DNA of 18,646 nucleotides, from the NCBI GenBank assembly GCA_964196195.1, contig CAXMSE010000021.1, forward strand, positions 1-18,646. The letters are read 5' to 3'. Each line of letters begins with the position of its first letter. Position 1 is the stretch's first letter. This document shows, in pieces, positions 1 through 6,379 of this stretch. The translations under genes and the position numbers were made by a program. Origin of the DNA: OFTM10 sp964196195 (GTDB lineage Bacteria; Actinomycetota; Acidimicrobiia; Acidimicrobiales; Aldehydirespiratoraceae). The notes beneath the pieces are model-generated. The model made no database searches. It was given only the letters and a program-made list of their open reading frames with translations, and was not told where the DNA came from.

Positions 1-681
1 GACATAGATCCCGCCGACGTCCTCACCCTCCTCGATCATGATCGTGCCCGGCGCAACGCGTAGCCGAGCCGGGTGCCCCAGGGCGCGGTCGAGTAGCTCG
101 ATCAATCGCCGCGTCATCTCAGTGTCGTCCATCGGCTCGCCCAGCAGCGGGTGGGCCGCCGTTGCATCGAGCGCCGGCGCGGCACGCTGCTGCTCCATCC
201 GCTCCTGCGCGGCGGTGAGATCTTCATCGTCGAGCAATTCACCGAACTCGTCGAGACGGTCCGGCGCGTACTCGACCAGATAGGTGGCGAGCTGGGCCGT
301 GAGCAGACTGCCGAGGCCCAGCTCGGTCCACGGTCGAGTGATCATGCCGTTCACAGCGCCAAGCTGGAGCGCCTCGTCGACATCGTGCAGCGACACCCGC
401 GACGTCATCAGTACGGTCCGCGTGGCGGTCAGCTGCGGGTGCTGGTGGAGCGCAACCACGACATCGGCCCCCCGGTGCGCTTCTGAGTCCAGATCCACCA
501 GTGCCAGCGGGACGAGGCCGCCGGCGGCGTGAATCGAGTCTGCGGCCCCCACTGCCTCGTCGGCGCCCTTCACCAACTCGACATCCGCGAGACCGCCGAG
601 CAGAGCTCGGATATCGGTGACCAACTCCGCGCCGGTCGTGGCGTTGGCGTCAACCACGAGGACGACGGCGCGACCGCTCAC
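1..681 (-). CDS. Response regulator with receiver domain and start of a cNMP-binding-like domain (3' end outside window)
   Basis: The reading frame is open from a GTG at 681 to the left edge (227 codons) and has no stop in the window. Residues about 5-120 look like a CheY-type receiver: an acidic residue after beta1 (D11 in LVVDAN), a probable phospho-acceptor D63 in LALVDLD, T93/S94 in VLMTSR, and R116-P117 where the usual K-P pair lies, so the conserved lysine is replaced by arginine. A linker follows (about 125-195). Residues about 200-227 (RVAPGTIMIEEGEDVGGIYV) resemble the beginning of a Crp/cyclic-nucleotide-binding fold. The start overlaps the permease stop as GTGA (681-678), so the two genes are probably co-transcribed and translationally coupled. 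The output could be regulation by ligand, phosphorylation or both; no DNA-binding part is visible because the gene is cut. The receiver call is fairly secure, the cNMP call moderate. Confidence 0.75.
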   Translation of the reverse strand, partial: MSGRAVVLVVDANATTGAELVTDIRALLGGLADVELVKGADEAVGAADSIHAAGGLVPLALVDLDSEAHRGADVVVALHQHPQLTATRTVLMTSRVSLHDVDEALQLGAVNGMITRPWTELGLGSLLTAQLATYLVEYAPDRLDEFGELLDDEDLTAAQERMEQQRAAPALDATAAHPLLGEPMDDTEMTRRLIELLDRALGHPARLRVAPGTIMIEEGEDVGGIYV

Positions 682-2114
682 AACAACCCCAACCTGTCCC
701 AGATCGGCGGCATCACGAATACCACGAGGACGATACCCACCGCACCGACGAGCAGTCCGACGATCGCCATCTCCTTCGTTTCGATTTCTCCCGAGGCGTA
801 TGCAACCGCGTTCGGAGGCGTGCTGACCGGAAGCGCCATCGCCAACGAGCAGGACATCGCGATGAGCAGGCCGGCGAGCAGCGGATCGAGGTCGACCGCA
901 TCTGACAGGGCAAGACTGAGCCCGATCGGGATCATCAGATTGGCGGTGGCCGAGTTCGAGATGATCGTGCTGAGCCCGATCGCGATCACCGCGAGCGCGA
1001 ACTTCAGTACGAGAGTAGAGAGCGACCCCCAGTCGTAGAGCCCCACAAGCCACTCGTCGAGCCCGGTGTTGGACACACCGTTGCCGAGCGCGATGCCACC
1101 ACCGACCAACCAAAGAATGTGCCAGTTGAGCCCGCGAAGGTCGTCGGCTGTGAACACCTGAGTGGAGAGTAGGACAACGACCGCGCCAAACCCGACGATC
1201 GACGACGGCACGCCGTGGAACGGCTCACTGATCCATCCGAGCACGGTAAGGGCAAACACGACATACAGGATCAGCGCCGGAGGTCGGCGATCGAACTCTC
1301 CTCCGATGCGAATGTGAAGCGTGTCGACCGAGGCAGGAAACCGCTTGATGAGCAGGAACCACGCGAACACGAGCACAATCAGGGCAACCGGCACCGCCAG
1401 CGCCATCCACTTCAGGAAGTCCACTTCGATGCCCTGGTCCTGGAGTCGCCCCAGCGCGATCGCGTTCGGCGGGGATCCGACCGGGGTTCCCAAACCGCCC
1501 ACGTTGGCGGCGACAGGAACCGAAAGGATGAGGCCGGTTCGAAGACGGTCGGTGGGTGCCAGACCGGCTGCCACGGGCAACACCACGGCCATCATTGCAG
1601 CCGTGGTCGCAGTGTTGGACACAAACATCGACAGCACTGCTGTGATCGCCATCAGCCCGGCGAGGATCGCCCGGGGTGAGTTTCCAAATGGGCGCAGGAG
1701 CACGCCGGCAAGATTGCGGTCGAGGCTGAACTTTGCCGCCGAGTCGGCAAGGACGAAGCCGCCCAGAAACAACATCAGGACCGGGCTGGCCAGCGTCGCG
1801 AAGATGCTTTGGTAGGCCGGAGCCTCAAAGTCGGCGGGCAACCCGACGATCGCCTCATCGGAGATCAACACGATCTCCGCGAAGATCACGAAGATCGATG
1901 TCGCGGAGAGCGGGATCGCCTCGGTGCTCCAGAGCACGACCGCGGCACCGAAGATCGCCAGCATCCGGCTGGCCGGGGCGCTCAAGTCGCCTTGCGGGCC
2001 GATCAGCAGGACGATGACAAACCAACCGAGCGCGACCACTACGCCGACCGTGGTGCGATCGACCCAGCGTCCGCGATCGGTGAGCCGTGTGTGCTCTCGA
2101 TGGTCGATCGTCAT
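678..2114 (-). CDS. SLC13/DASS family anion permease (dicarboxylate/sulfate type)
   Basis: This is an integral membrane carrier of the divalent anion:sodium symporter family, probably moving dicarboxylates or related anions; the substrate cannot be read from sequence. The two family hairpin signatures are both present, counted from the in-frame GTG at 2141: SNTATT at 175-180 followed by GTPVGSPPNA at 218-227, and SNSATA at 395-400 followed by PVSTPPNAVAYASG at 438-451. About eleven hydrophobic segments are spread over the whole length, and the size (478-487 residues) is normal for the family. I prefer ATG 2114 because a TATCGT -10 box lies 7 bases upstream (leaderless) and no Shine-Dalgarno precedes it; GTG 2141 is possible and adds nine residues. 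The stop TGA overlaps the GTG of the downstream response regulator, suggesting a transport-sensing unit. Confidence 0.9.
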   Translation of the reverse strand: MTIDHREHTRLTDRGRWVDRTTVGVVVALGWFVIVLLIGPQGDLSAPASRMLAIFGAAVVLWSTEAIPLSATSIFVIFAEIVLISDEAIVGLPADFEAPAYQSIFATLASPVLMLFLGGFVLADSAAKFSLDRNLAGVLLRPFGNSPRAILAGLMAITAVLSMFVSNTATTAAMMAVVLPVAAGLAPTDRLRTGLILSVPVAANVGGLGTPVGSPPNAIALGRLQDQGIEVDFLKWMALAVPVALIVLVFAWFLLIKRFPASVDTLHIRIGGEFDRRPPALILYVVFALTVLGWISEPFHGVPSSIVGFGAVVVLLSTQVFTADDLRGLNWHILWLVGGGIALGNGVSNTGLDEWLVGLYDWGSLSTLVLKFALAVIAIGLSTIISNSATANLMIPIGLSLALSDAVDLDPLLAGLLIAMSCSLAMALPVSTPPNAVAYASGEIETKEMAIVGLLVGAVGIVLVVFVMPPIWDRLGLL

Positions 2115-2121
2115 TGGGGCG

Positions 2122-2127
2122 ACGATA
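2122..2127 (-). promoter_or_regulatory. Candidate -10 box for a leaderless permease transcript
   Basis: The minus strand reads TATCGT, then 7 bases, then ATG 2114. This TANNNT-to-ATG spacing would place the transcript start at or next to the start codon. No clear -35 is seen. It supports ATG 2114 over GTG 2141. Confidence 0.4.
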
Positions 2128-2186
2128 CAACCCGGCGCCACAGTGGACCTTGCATCCGCAGGTGTCCTCAGCGGCTACTCAGCGAA

Positions 2187-2220
2187 GGCAAAGCTCTCCG
2201 GCGCAAACGCCTGCTTTGTC
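2187..2220. other. Two-tier inverted repeat downstream of the mini-protein gene
   Basis: On the plus strand GGCAAAGC (2187-2194) pairs with GCTTTGTC (2213-2220) with one G-U, enclosing GGCG-CAAA-CGCC (2200-2211). It lies just past the stop of the 33-residue gene and before the permease. It has no T-tract, and the outer stem is weaker on the minus transcript (A-C mismatch), so a terminator role is only possible. Confidence 0.25.
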
Positions 2221-2240
2221 GGCGCTCAGTCTGGGAAGAC

Positions 2241-2342
2241 CTATTTGTCTGCCTTTTTGGCCTTTTTGGCCTGCCGCTTCTCTTTGGCGCTCTTCGCGGC
2301 GGGAGTCTTGCTGGCCCGCCCACCCTTGTCTTTGCCGGCCAT
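2241..2342 (-). CDS. 33-residue lysine/alanine-rich small basic protein
   Basis: A short gene starts at ATG 2342 and ends at TAG 2241. The product begins MAGKDKGGRASKTPAAKSAK and ends KKAKKADK; 14 of 33 residues are Lys or Arg, with no hydrophobic segment. Support for a real gene: a purine-rich Shine-Dalgarno (GGGGAAAGG, ending 6 bases before the ATG), a clean stop, lysine codons AAG/AAA in a GC-rich genome, and similarity in style to tiny Lys-rich proteins that I recall from actinobacterial genomes. The repeated AAAAAGGCC codon block (KKA-KKA) makes a short tandem repeat. A role in binding nucleic acid or ribosomes is a guess from charge alone. It stands alone between the methyltransferase (132 bases upstream) and the permease (about 130 bases downstream). 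Confidence 0.65.
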   Translation of the reverse strand: MAGKDKGGRASKTPAAKSAKEKRQAKKAKKADK

Positions 2343-2474
2343 GATGGCCTTTCCCCAGCCGGGCGGAAACGCCGACCAGAAGCCACTATCGCACAGCCCG
2401 CCGACACAACCACGGCAAGAGCGGGATCATCCCCCGGATCGTGTGCCCGATCGTGCTCCTCAAACGCGATGTTT

Positions 2475-3284
2475 TCAGCGCTGGCTGGGCACCTGGCCTC
2501 GAACTGCCCAGGCACTAGCGGCGAAGGAGCGGGGGCCGTCGTCCATGCCGCCCCGGAATGCCCGCCTGACGGCCTCGGTCAGTGCGGCGCGAGCCGCGTC
2601 GTCGAGCGTGGCCACAAACGCCGCGTAGGGCCCATCTCCGCCAACGTAGGGCGCCCAATAGTCATCGAAGGACTCGAAGTCCATGCGGATCGTCAAGGTC
2701 GTTTCGTCAACATCAAGCAAACCGGCCTGGCGCCAGGCCCGCGCCAGCACTCCGGGCTGGGTCATCGATCGGCCGAAGATGCGCTGCCTGAAAGCTTCGC
2801 CCCCGGGACTCACCGCGGCGGCGGTGTCACAGAACAAGCGGTTCACCATCACCCCACCTCCCGCATCCCAGACAGTGGCTGCCACCACGCCACCGGGGCG
2901 GGTCACCCGCCCCAATTCGCCGATCGCCGAAATGGGGTCTGGAACGAAGTGCAACACGAGCTGCGAACAGCTCCGGTCGAACACCCCATCGGAGAACGGC
3001 AGCGCTGCTCCGTCCGCCACGATAAATCGACACCCGCCGCCGACGTATCGGCTGGCATGGTCGACGTAGGCCGCCGAGTAGTCGAGACCGACCACCGAGC
3101 TCCCGGGGTCTCGACGCATGATCTCCGCGGTCAGACTCCCGGTTCCACAACCCATATCCAAGACACGTTCGCCGTCGCCGACCCCAGCAAAGTCGACAAA
3201 ACGCGAAGCCAAACGTCGGCTCCACCGACCCATCTGCAGTTCGTAGCCCGCGCCATCGCGAGACTCGAAATTCGAGCGATTCAC
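2475..3284 (-). CDS. Class I SAM-dependent methyltransferase
   Basis: This is a soluble methyltransferase of the Methyltransf_11/UbiE-like type; the acceptor is unknown. Motif I is VLDMGCGTG at residues 41-49, the acidic ribose-binding residue is D68 in VVGLDYS, motif II is about VADGAALPF (89-97), and a LGRVTRPGG motif lies near residues 123-131. The N-terminal GYELQMGRWSRRLA stretch is common in small-molecule methyltransferases of this group. The length of 269 residues is typical. The GTG at 3284 is chosen because GAGAGG lies directly before it, and the frame has no better upstream start. It is divergent from the hydrolase-methyltransferase gene, with about 230 bases between them in which I see no further gene. 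The C-terminal part, after residue 190, is less conserved and probably sets substrate choice. Confidence 0.88.
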   Translation of the reverse strand: MNRSNFESRDGAGYELQMGRWSRRLASRFVDFAGVGDGERVLDMGCGTGSLTAEIMRRDPGSSVVGLDYSAAYVDHASRYVGGGCRFIVADGAALPFSDGVFDRSCSQLVLHFVPDPISAIGELGRVTRPGGVVAATVWDAGGGVMVNRLFCDTAAAVSPGGEAFRQRIFGRSMTQPGVLARAWRQAGLLDVDETTLTIRMDFESFDDYWAPYVGGDGPYAAFVATLDDAARAALTEAVRRAFRGGMDDGPRSFAASAWAVRGQVPSQR

Positions 3285-3462
3285 CCTCTCGACCTCAGCG
3301 CCAAGCCCCTCCGCCCGGTGGACACCGACAAGGATCTGCCTCCAACGTCTTCACAATCGCAGCCAGGCTCTGAAACACAACCATAGACAACCACCCCGCA
3401 CTGCTCGACGCCGTAGCGGCCAAGCTTGCCCCGAACCGGCGGCCCTGTCGACCGGCAACGAC

Positions 3463-3485
3463 GGGAGGAGATTGTTATGGTCTGA
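3463..3485 (+). promoter_or_regulatory. Strong ribosome binding site followed by a two-codon ORF (ATG-GTC-TGA)
   Basis: GGGAGGAG at 3463-3470 sits 6 bases before ATG 3477, which is in frame with the hydrolase gene but is followed by GTC and then TGA (3483-3485). Translation of this frame without the stop gives an ordinary hydrolase N-terminus (SIDRVSVNGCVLAYEEHG). Either the TGA is a mutation or base-call error in the true start region, or the site is a minimal upstream ORF with re-initiation at GTG 3516, which has no SD of its own. Confidence 0.6.
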
Positions 3486-3515
3486 AGCATCGATCGGGTA
3501 TCCGTCAATGGCTGC

Positions 3516-4934
3516 GTGCTTGCCTATGAGGAGCACGGCACGGGGGACGAGACCGTCGTTTTCTCCCACAGCTACCTGGTCGACCGGCGCCAGTTCGATG
3601 CTCAGATCGAGGCGCTGAGCGAAAGTTATCGCGTGCTCGCCTACGACCACCGCGGTCACGGCGAGAGCGACAAGCCCCAACACGGCTACGACATGGAGTC
3701 GCTCTACCGCGATGCGGAGGGCTTCATCGAGGCGACCGATGCCGGCCCGTGCCACTTCGTGGGGCTGTCGACCGGTGGCTTCGTTGGGCTCCGTCTCGGG
3801 TTTCGCCGCCCTGACCTGTTGAGGAGCCTGGTATTGATGGACACGTCGGCTCAGAGCGAGTCGTTGCTGAAACGGGCGAAGTACGAGGCCATGTTCGCCG
3901 TGGTGAAGAGGGCAGGCTTCGGCCCCATGATCGACAAGACGATGGCGATGATGTTCGGGCCGGCTTTCCTGGCCGACCCCGAACGCATCGATGAAGTAGA
4001 GCTGTGGCGCGAGCGCATCCTCGCCGGCGACGTCGAGGCGCTCATCCGGTTCGGTAGGGGAATCTTTGCTCGTGACGCGGTGGTGGATCGCCTCGGCGAG
4101 ATCAACGTCCCCACCCTCGTGATGGTGGGCCAACATGATGAGCCCCAACCAACCAAGCGCTCACGGGTCATCACCAGTGGCATCCCGGGTGCAGAACTGT
4201 TTGTAGTTCCCGGAGCCGGGCATTTGTCGACGATCGACAATCCCGATGACGTCATCTCAGCCCTTTCGAGCTTCCTCGAGACCGGACGATTGGGCGAGCC
4301 GGATGGCAGCGGTGATGCCCACGAGGAGCGACGCACTCCCCGTAGCGTTCTCTACGACGGAGCGCTTTATGGCCGCGTCGTAGAGCCACTCCTGGGAGGT
4401 GTGCACTCCTACGTCGCCGACAATCTGCCCGAGGGCGAGCGGGTGCTCGACGCCTGTTGCGGCACTGGTGGGCTGGCGAGACGAATGGCTGCATCGGGCC
4501 GCCAAGTGGTCGGGGTCGATCTATCGCCGCGAAACATCGCCTTCGCGACACAAAACCGCTCCAGCGCATCGCTGTCGTTTGCGGTCGGCGACGTGGCGCA
4601 CCTCGACTACGAAGATCAGGCGTTCGATGTGGCAACGGTGGTGATGGCGCTACATGAGATGCCCGAGGCGTGTCGGGTCCCGGTTTTTCGCGAGTTGGGC
4701 CGGGTGGCCACGCGGGTGCTCGTCGTCGACTTCGCAGTCCCGATGCCCAGAAACGTCTCCGGCCTCCGCAACCGGGCTCTCGAACTGGCCGCTGGCCGCG
4801 AGCATGTGAACGCCTTCCGCAACTACTCACAGCGCGGCGGCTTACCGTCAATCGTCGACGCGGCCGACCTTCAAGTGAACTCAGAGCGTCGCCTCGACAG
4901 AGGTACCCTGGTCGTTCAAGTCCTCCAGCAATGA
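3516..4934 (+). CDS. Fusion protein: alpha/beta-hydrolase plus SAM-dependent methyltransferase
   Basis: One continuous frame carries two enzymes. Residues 1-255 are an alpha/beta hydrolase: nucleophile S85 in GLSTGG, acid D208 in VGQHDEP, histidine H236 in GAGHLS, and the DHRGHGESD strand-loop at 44-52. Residues about 256-277 form a polar linker. Residues 278-472 are a class I methyltransferase with motif I VLDACCGTGG at 310-319, acidic D335 in VVGVDLSP and a MALHEMP strand at 377-383. There is no in-frame ATG or GTG at the junction that would start a separate methyltransferase. Substrates are unknown; hydrolysis and methyl transfer on one small molecule is an inference from the fusion. The open frame formally starts at GTG 3516, but homology-like sequence extends upstream to a TGA at 3483 behind a strong SD and ATG 3477. 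The gene may therefore be N-terminally disrupted or misread. Confidence 0.82.
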   Translation: MLAYEEHGTGDETVVFSHSYLVDRRQFDAQIEALSESYRVLAYDHRGHGESDKPQHGYDMESLYRDAEGFIEATDAGPCHFVGLSTGGFVGLRLGFRRPDLLRSLVLMDTSAQSESLLKRAKYEAMFAVVKRAGFGPMIDKTMAMMFGPAFLADPERIDEVELWRERILAGDVEALIRFGRGIFARDAVVDRLGEINVPTLVMVGQHDEPQPTKRSRVITSGIPGAELFVVPGAGHLSTIDNPDDVISALSSFLETGRLGEPDGSGDAHEERRTPRSVLYDGALYGRVVEPLLGGVHSYVADNLPEGERVLDACCGTGGLARRMAASGRQVVGVDLSPRNIAFATQNRSSASLSFAVGDVAHLDYEDQAFDVATVVMALHEMPEACRVPVFRELGRVATRVLVVDFAVPMPRNVSGLRNRALELAAGREHVNAFRNYSQRGGLPSIVDAADLQVNSERRLDRGTLVVQVLQQ

Positions 4935-4969
4935 CAGCGCGGCGACGAACATCCCGACTGCGGAAGGCC

Positions 4970-4988
4970 CTCACCTCGTGGGGGTGAG
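4970..4988 (+). terminator. Short hairpin after the fusion gene
   Basis: CTCACC (4970-4975) and GGTGAG (4983-4988) form a perfect 6-bp stem with a 7-base loop, 35 bases past the fusion stop and 18 bases before the next gene. There is no T-tract. It could be a weak terminator or attenuator ahead of the oxidoreductase. Confidence 0.25.
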
Positions 4989-5006
4989 CCAGGGTGCAGT
5001 CGCGAT

Positions 5007-5519
5007 GTGAGCGCGTTGGTAGTCCATGCCCATCCACTCGAAGACAGCTACAGCGCAGCCCTGCGAGACGCTGTGGTCGAGGGTCTCGGGTCGGCAGACG
5101 ATCACCGCTTGGTGCGACTCGGCGCAGGAGCGGATCCTGACCTCACCGGGATCGATCAGCTCGTGGCGGTGTACCCGACCTGGAATGGAGGGCTTCCGGC
5201 AGTCATGCTCGACTGGCTGCAGCGGGTTCTGTCGCCGTGGGTCGATGCGAATGCCGACAGGCGTTCGTCACCATTCTCTGGCCTGAACCTCGTGACCGTG
5301 GTGACATCGCATGGGTCAAGCCGTCTTCGCAACCGCCTCCAAGGCCAGCCGGGCCGCCAGACCTGGGACCGGGTCGTGGTCCCCATGTGTGCGCCCGGGG
5401 CATCCCTCGAGTGGCTGGCGTTCCACAAGATCGACCGGGCCACCGACGCGGACCGCCGGGAGTTCATCGAACACGTACAGTCACACTTCGGGCCGTCGAC
5501 GCTGCTCACCAGCGACTGA
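5007..5519 (+). CDS. Flavodoxin-fold NAD(P)H oxidoreductase-like protein
   Basis: The 170-residue product resembles the NAD(P)H quinone reductase / Flavodoxin_2 superfamily, cytosolic FMN- or FAD-using reductases. Visible features: beta1 and the phosphate-loop region ALVVHAHPLEDSYSAALRD at the N-terminus, and the central YPTWNGGLPAVMLDWLQRVL segment around residues 55-74 matching the family's Y/W-x-x-P-A-x-L-K-x-W-x-D-R-V block, here with D replacing the usual K. The protein is slightly shorter than typical members (about 180-200). The start is GTG 5007; an ATG two bases earlier is followed at once by TGA. It lies 72 bases after the fusion gene on the same strand and overlaps the convergent, related oxidoreductase gene by 14 bases. 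The electron acceptor is unknown. Confidence 0.8.
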   Translation: MSALVVHAHPLEDSYSAALRDAVVEGLGSADDHRLVRLGAGADPDLTGIDQLVAVYPTWNGGLPAVMLDWLQRVLSPWVDANADRRSSPFSGLNLVTVVTSHGSSRLRNRLQGQPGRQTWDRVVVPMCAPGASLEWLAFHKIDRATDADRREFIEHVQSHFGPSTLLTSD

Positions 5520-6066
5520 GGGCTCGCTGCACCGCCGCGGCATCAGGTCGTCCGGTCGGTATCGACACAAACGTCCGCCGCGCCAGGGGATGACAGCTCA
5601 GCCTGGGTCCCCAGAGAAGGGTGCGCCGTCCTGCATCGCGGGCACGCCGCGTGGAGGCAGCATCATGGGGAGTCGAGGTGATCGCACCGAGACGTCTGAT
5701 GTGGGTCATTCCGGGCCTGACACGATCCTTGTCGTCCAGAACAAACGAGACTCCCGGCACGAACACCCTTTCGATGAAGCTCTTGAGAACCGCGGGCAAC
5801 GTAAACAGTGTGGTTGGATAGCAGAAGAGGAGGCCGCTTGCTGATTTGAGCGCTGAAGCGGCCTCGCGCGTTTCCGTCGTGATGAGCGGCGTTTCGGTGT
5901 GATATGCCGCGCGCTCTTCGGCGGTCATGAAGGTCTCGAACGGGCCTCCCACGAGAGCCAGACGGTCGATCTCATGGCCGCCGGCACGAAACGTCTCCAG
6001 CGCGGCGCCGATCATCTCACGATCACGGCAATTCTGAGGGTGGGAATCGACGATCAGGATCTTCAT
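5506..6066 (-). CDS. Flavodoxin-fold NAD(P)H oxidoreductase (MdaB/KefF-like)
   Basis: The 186-residue product belongs to the Flavodoxin_2 superfamily of small flavin reductases. The N-terminus MKILIVDSHPQNCRDREMIG has the first strand and phosphate-binding loop. Residues about 80-108 carry FCYPTTLFTLPAVLKSFIERV, then PGVSF, which is the classic family block around the flavin. GAITSTPHDA near residue 128 matches the usual strand-4 loop. ATG 6066 has no Shine-Dalgarno, but TACCAT lies 8 bases upstream, consistent with a leaderless transcript. It converges on and overlaps the plus-strand relative at 5007-5519, so the two genes share 14 bases at their 3' ends. A redox role is well supported by the family; the substrate is not known. 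Confidence 0.85.
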   Translation of the reverse strand: MKILIVDSHPQNCRDREMIGAALETFRAGGHEIDRLALVGGPFETFMTAEERAAYHTETPLITTETREAASALKSASGLLFCYPTTLFTLPAVLKSFIERVFVPGVSFVLDDKDRVRPGMTHIRRLGAITSTPHDAASTRRARDAGRRTLLWGPRLSCHPLARRTFVSIPTGRPDAAAVQRALSRW

Positions 6067-6074
6067 GGCATTCG

Positions 6075-6080
6075 ATGGTA
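6075..6080 (-). promoter_or_regulatory. Candidate -10 box, leaderless oxidoreductase transcript
   Basis: The minus strand reads TACCAT, 8 bases, ATG 6066. It lies immediately after the stop of the broken ORF at 6082-6294. No -35 is evident. Confidence 0.35.
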
Positions 6081-6081
6081 C

Positions 6082-6294
6082 TCAGCTGCGCTGACGCACG
6101 ATTGAAGCGGCAGCGTCGCCGCTTGCCTCTGATGGGTAGCGCTCCGCGAGGTCGCGGGCCCACTGGGCGCGTCCGGTTTGGCGGAGCCTCTCGAGGTAGA
6201 GAGGTAGGTGACCGCGGGGGCACCACCACGAGCGGACGACTCAGGAGATCTGCGCAATCAGCCGCTTGGTCGCCTCAGCGCTCGCACCGTGCAT
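6082..6294 (-). pseudogene. Small ORF interrupted by an in-frame TGA (about 70 codons)
   Basis: ATG 6294 has a strong ribosome binding site (AGGAG, 6 bases upstream). The frame reads MHGASAEATKRLIAQIS, then TGA at 6243-6241, and the same frame continues for 52 more codons to a TGA at 6084-6082. The downstream part (from about 6210) looks like genuine protein, including LYLERLRQTGRAQWARDLAE and then RYPSEASG. I do not recognise the family. It may be a decayed small gene, a gene with a sequencing error, or a 17-residue peptide gene followed by chance sequence. The only cysteine (in WWCPRGH) follows the TGA, and I see no basis to claim selenocysteine. It lies 85 bases downstream of the histidine kinase on the same strand. 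This entry covers most of the 313-base stretch without an intact gene between 6067 and 6379; nothing else is visible in it. Confidence 0.4.
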
Positions 6295-6379
6295 CGGTGT
6301 CTCCTGGTGTGAGTAGCTCGCTGTGGCGTCACCAAACGATCGGCCTGGCTTACCTCGGCTGCGGCTGATGTGGGTCATG

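Noticed and set aside
1809..3386. 525-codon plus-strand open frame
   Set aside because: It is antisense to the permease start, the 33-residue gene and the methyltransferase. Its translation has no recognisable domain, and the minus-strand proteins have clear motifs.
6223..6294. Selenocysteine at the TGA of the small ORF
   Set aside because: No SECIS-like hairpin or conserved partner motif is visible, and TGA is the common stop here. Decay or read error is simpler, even though a YgfK gene is nearby.
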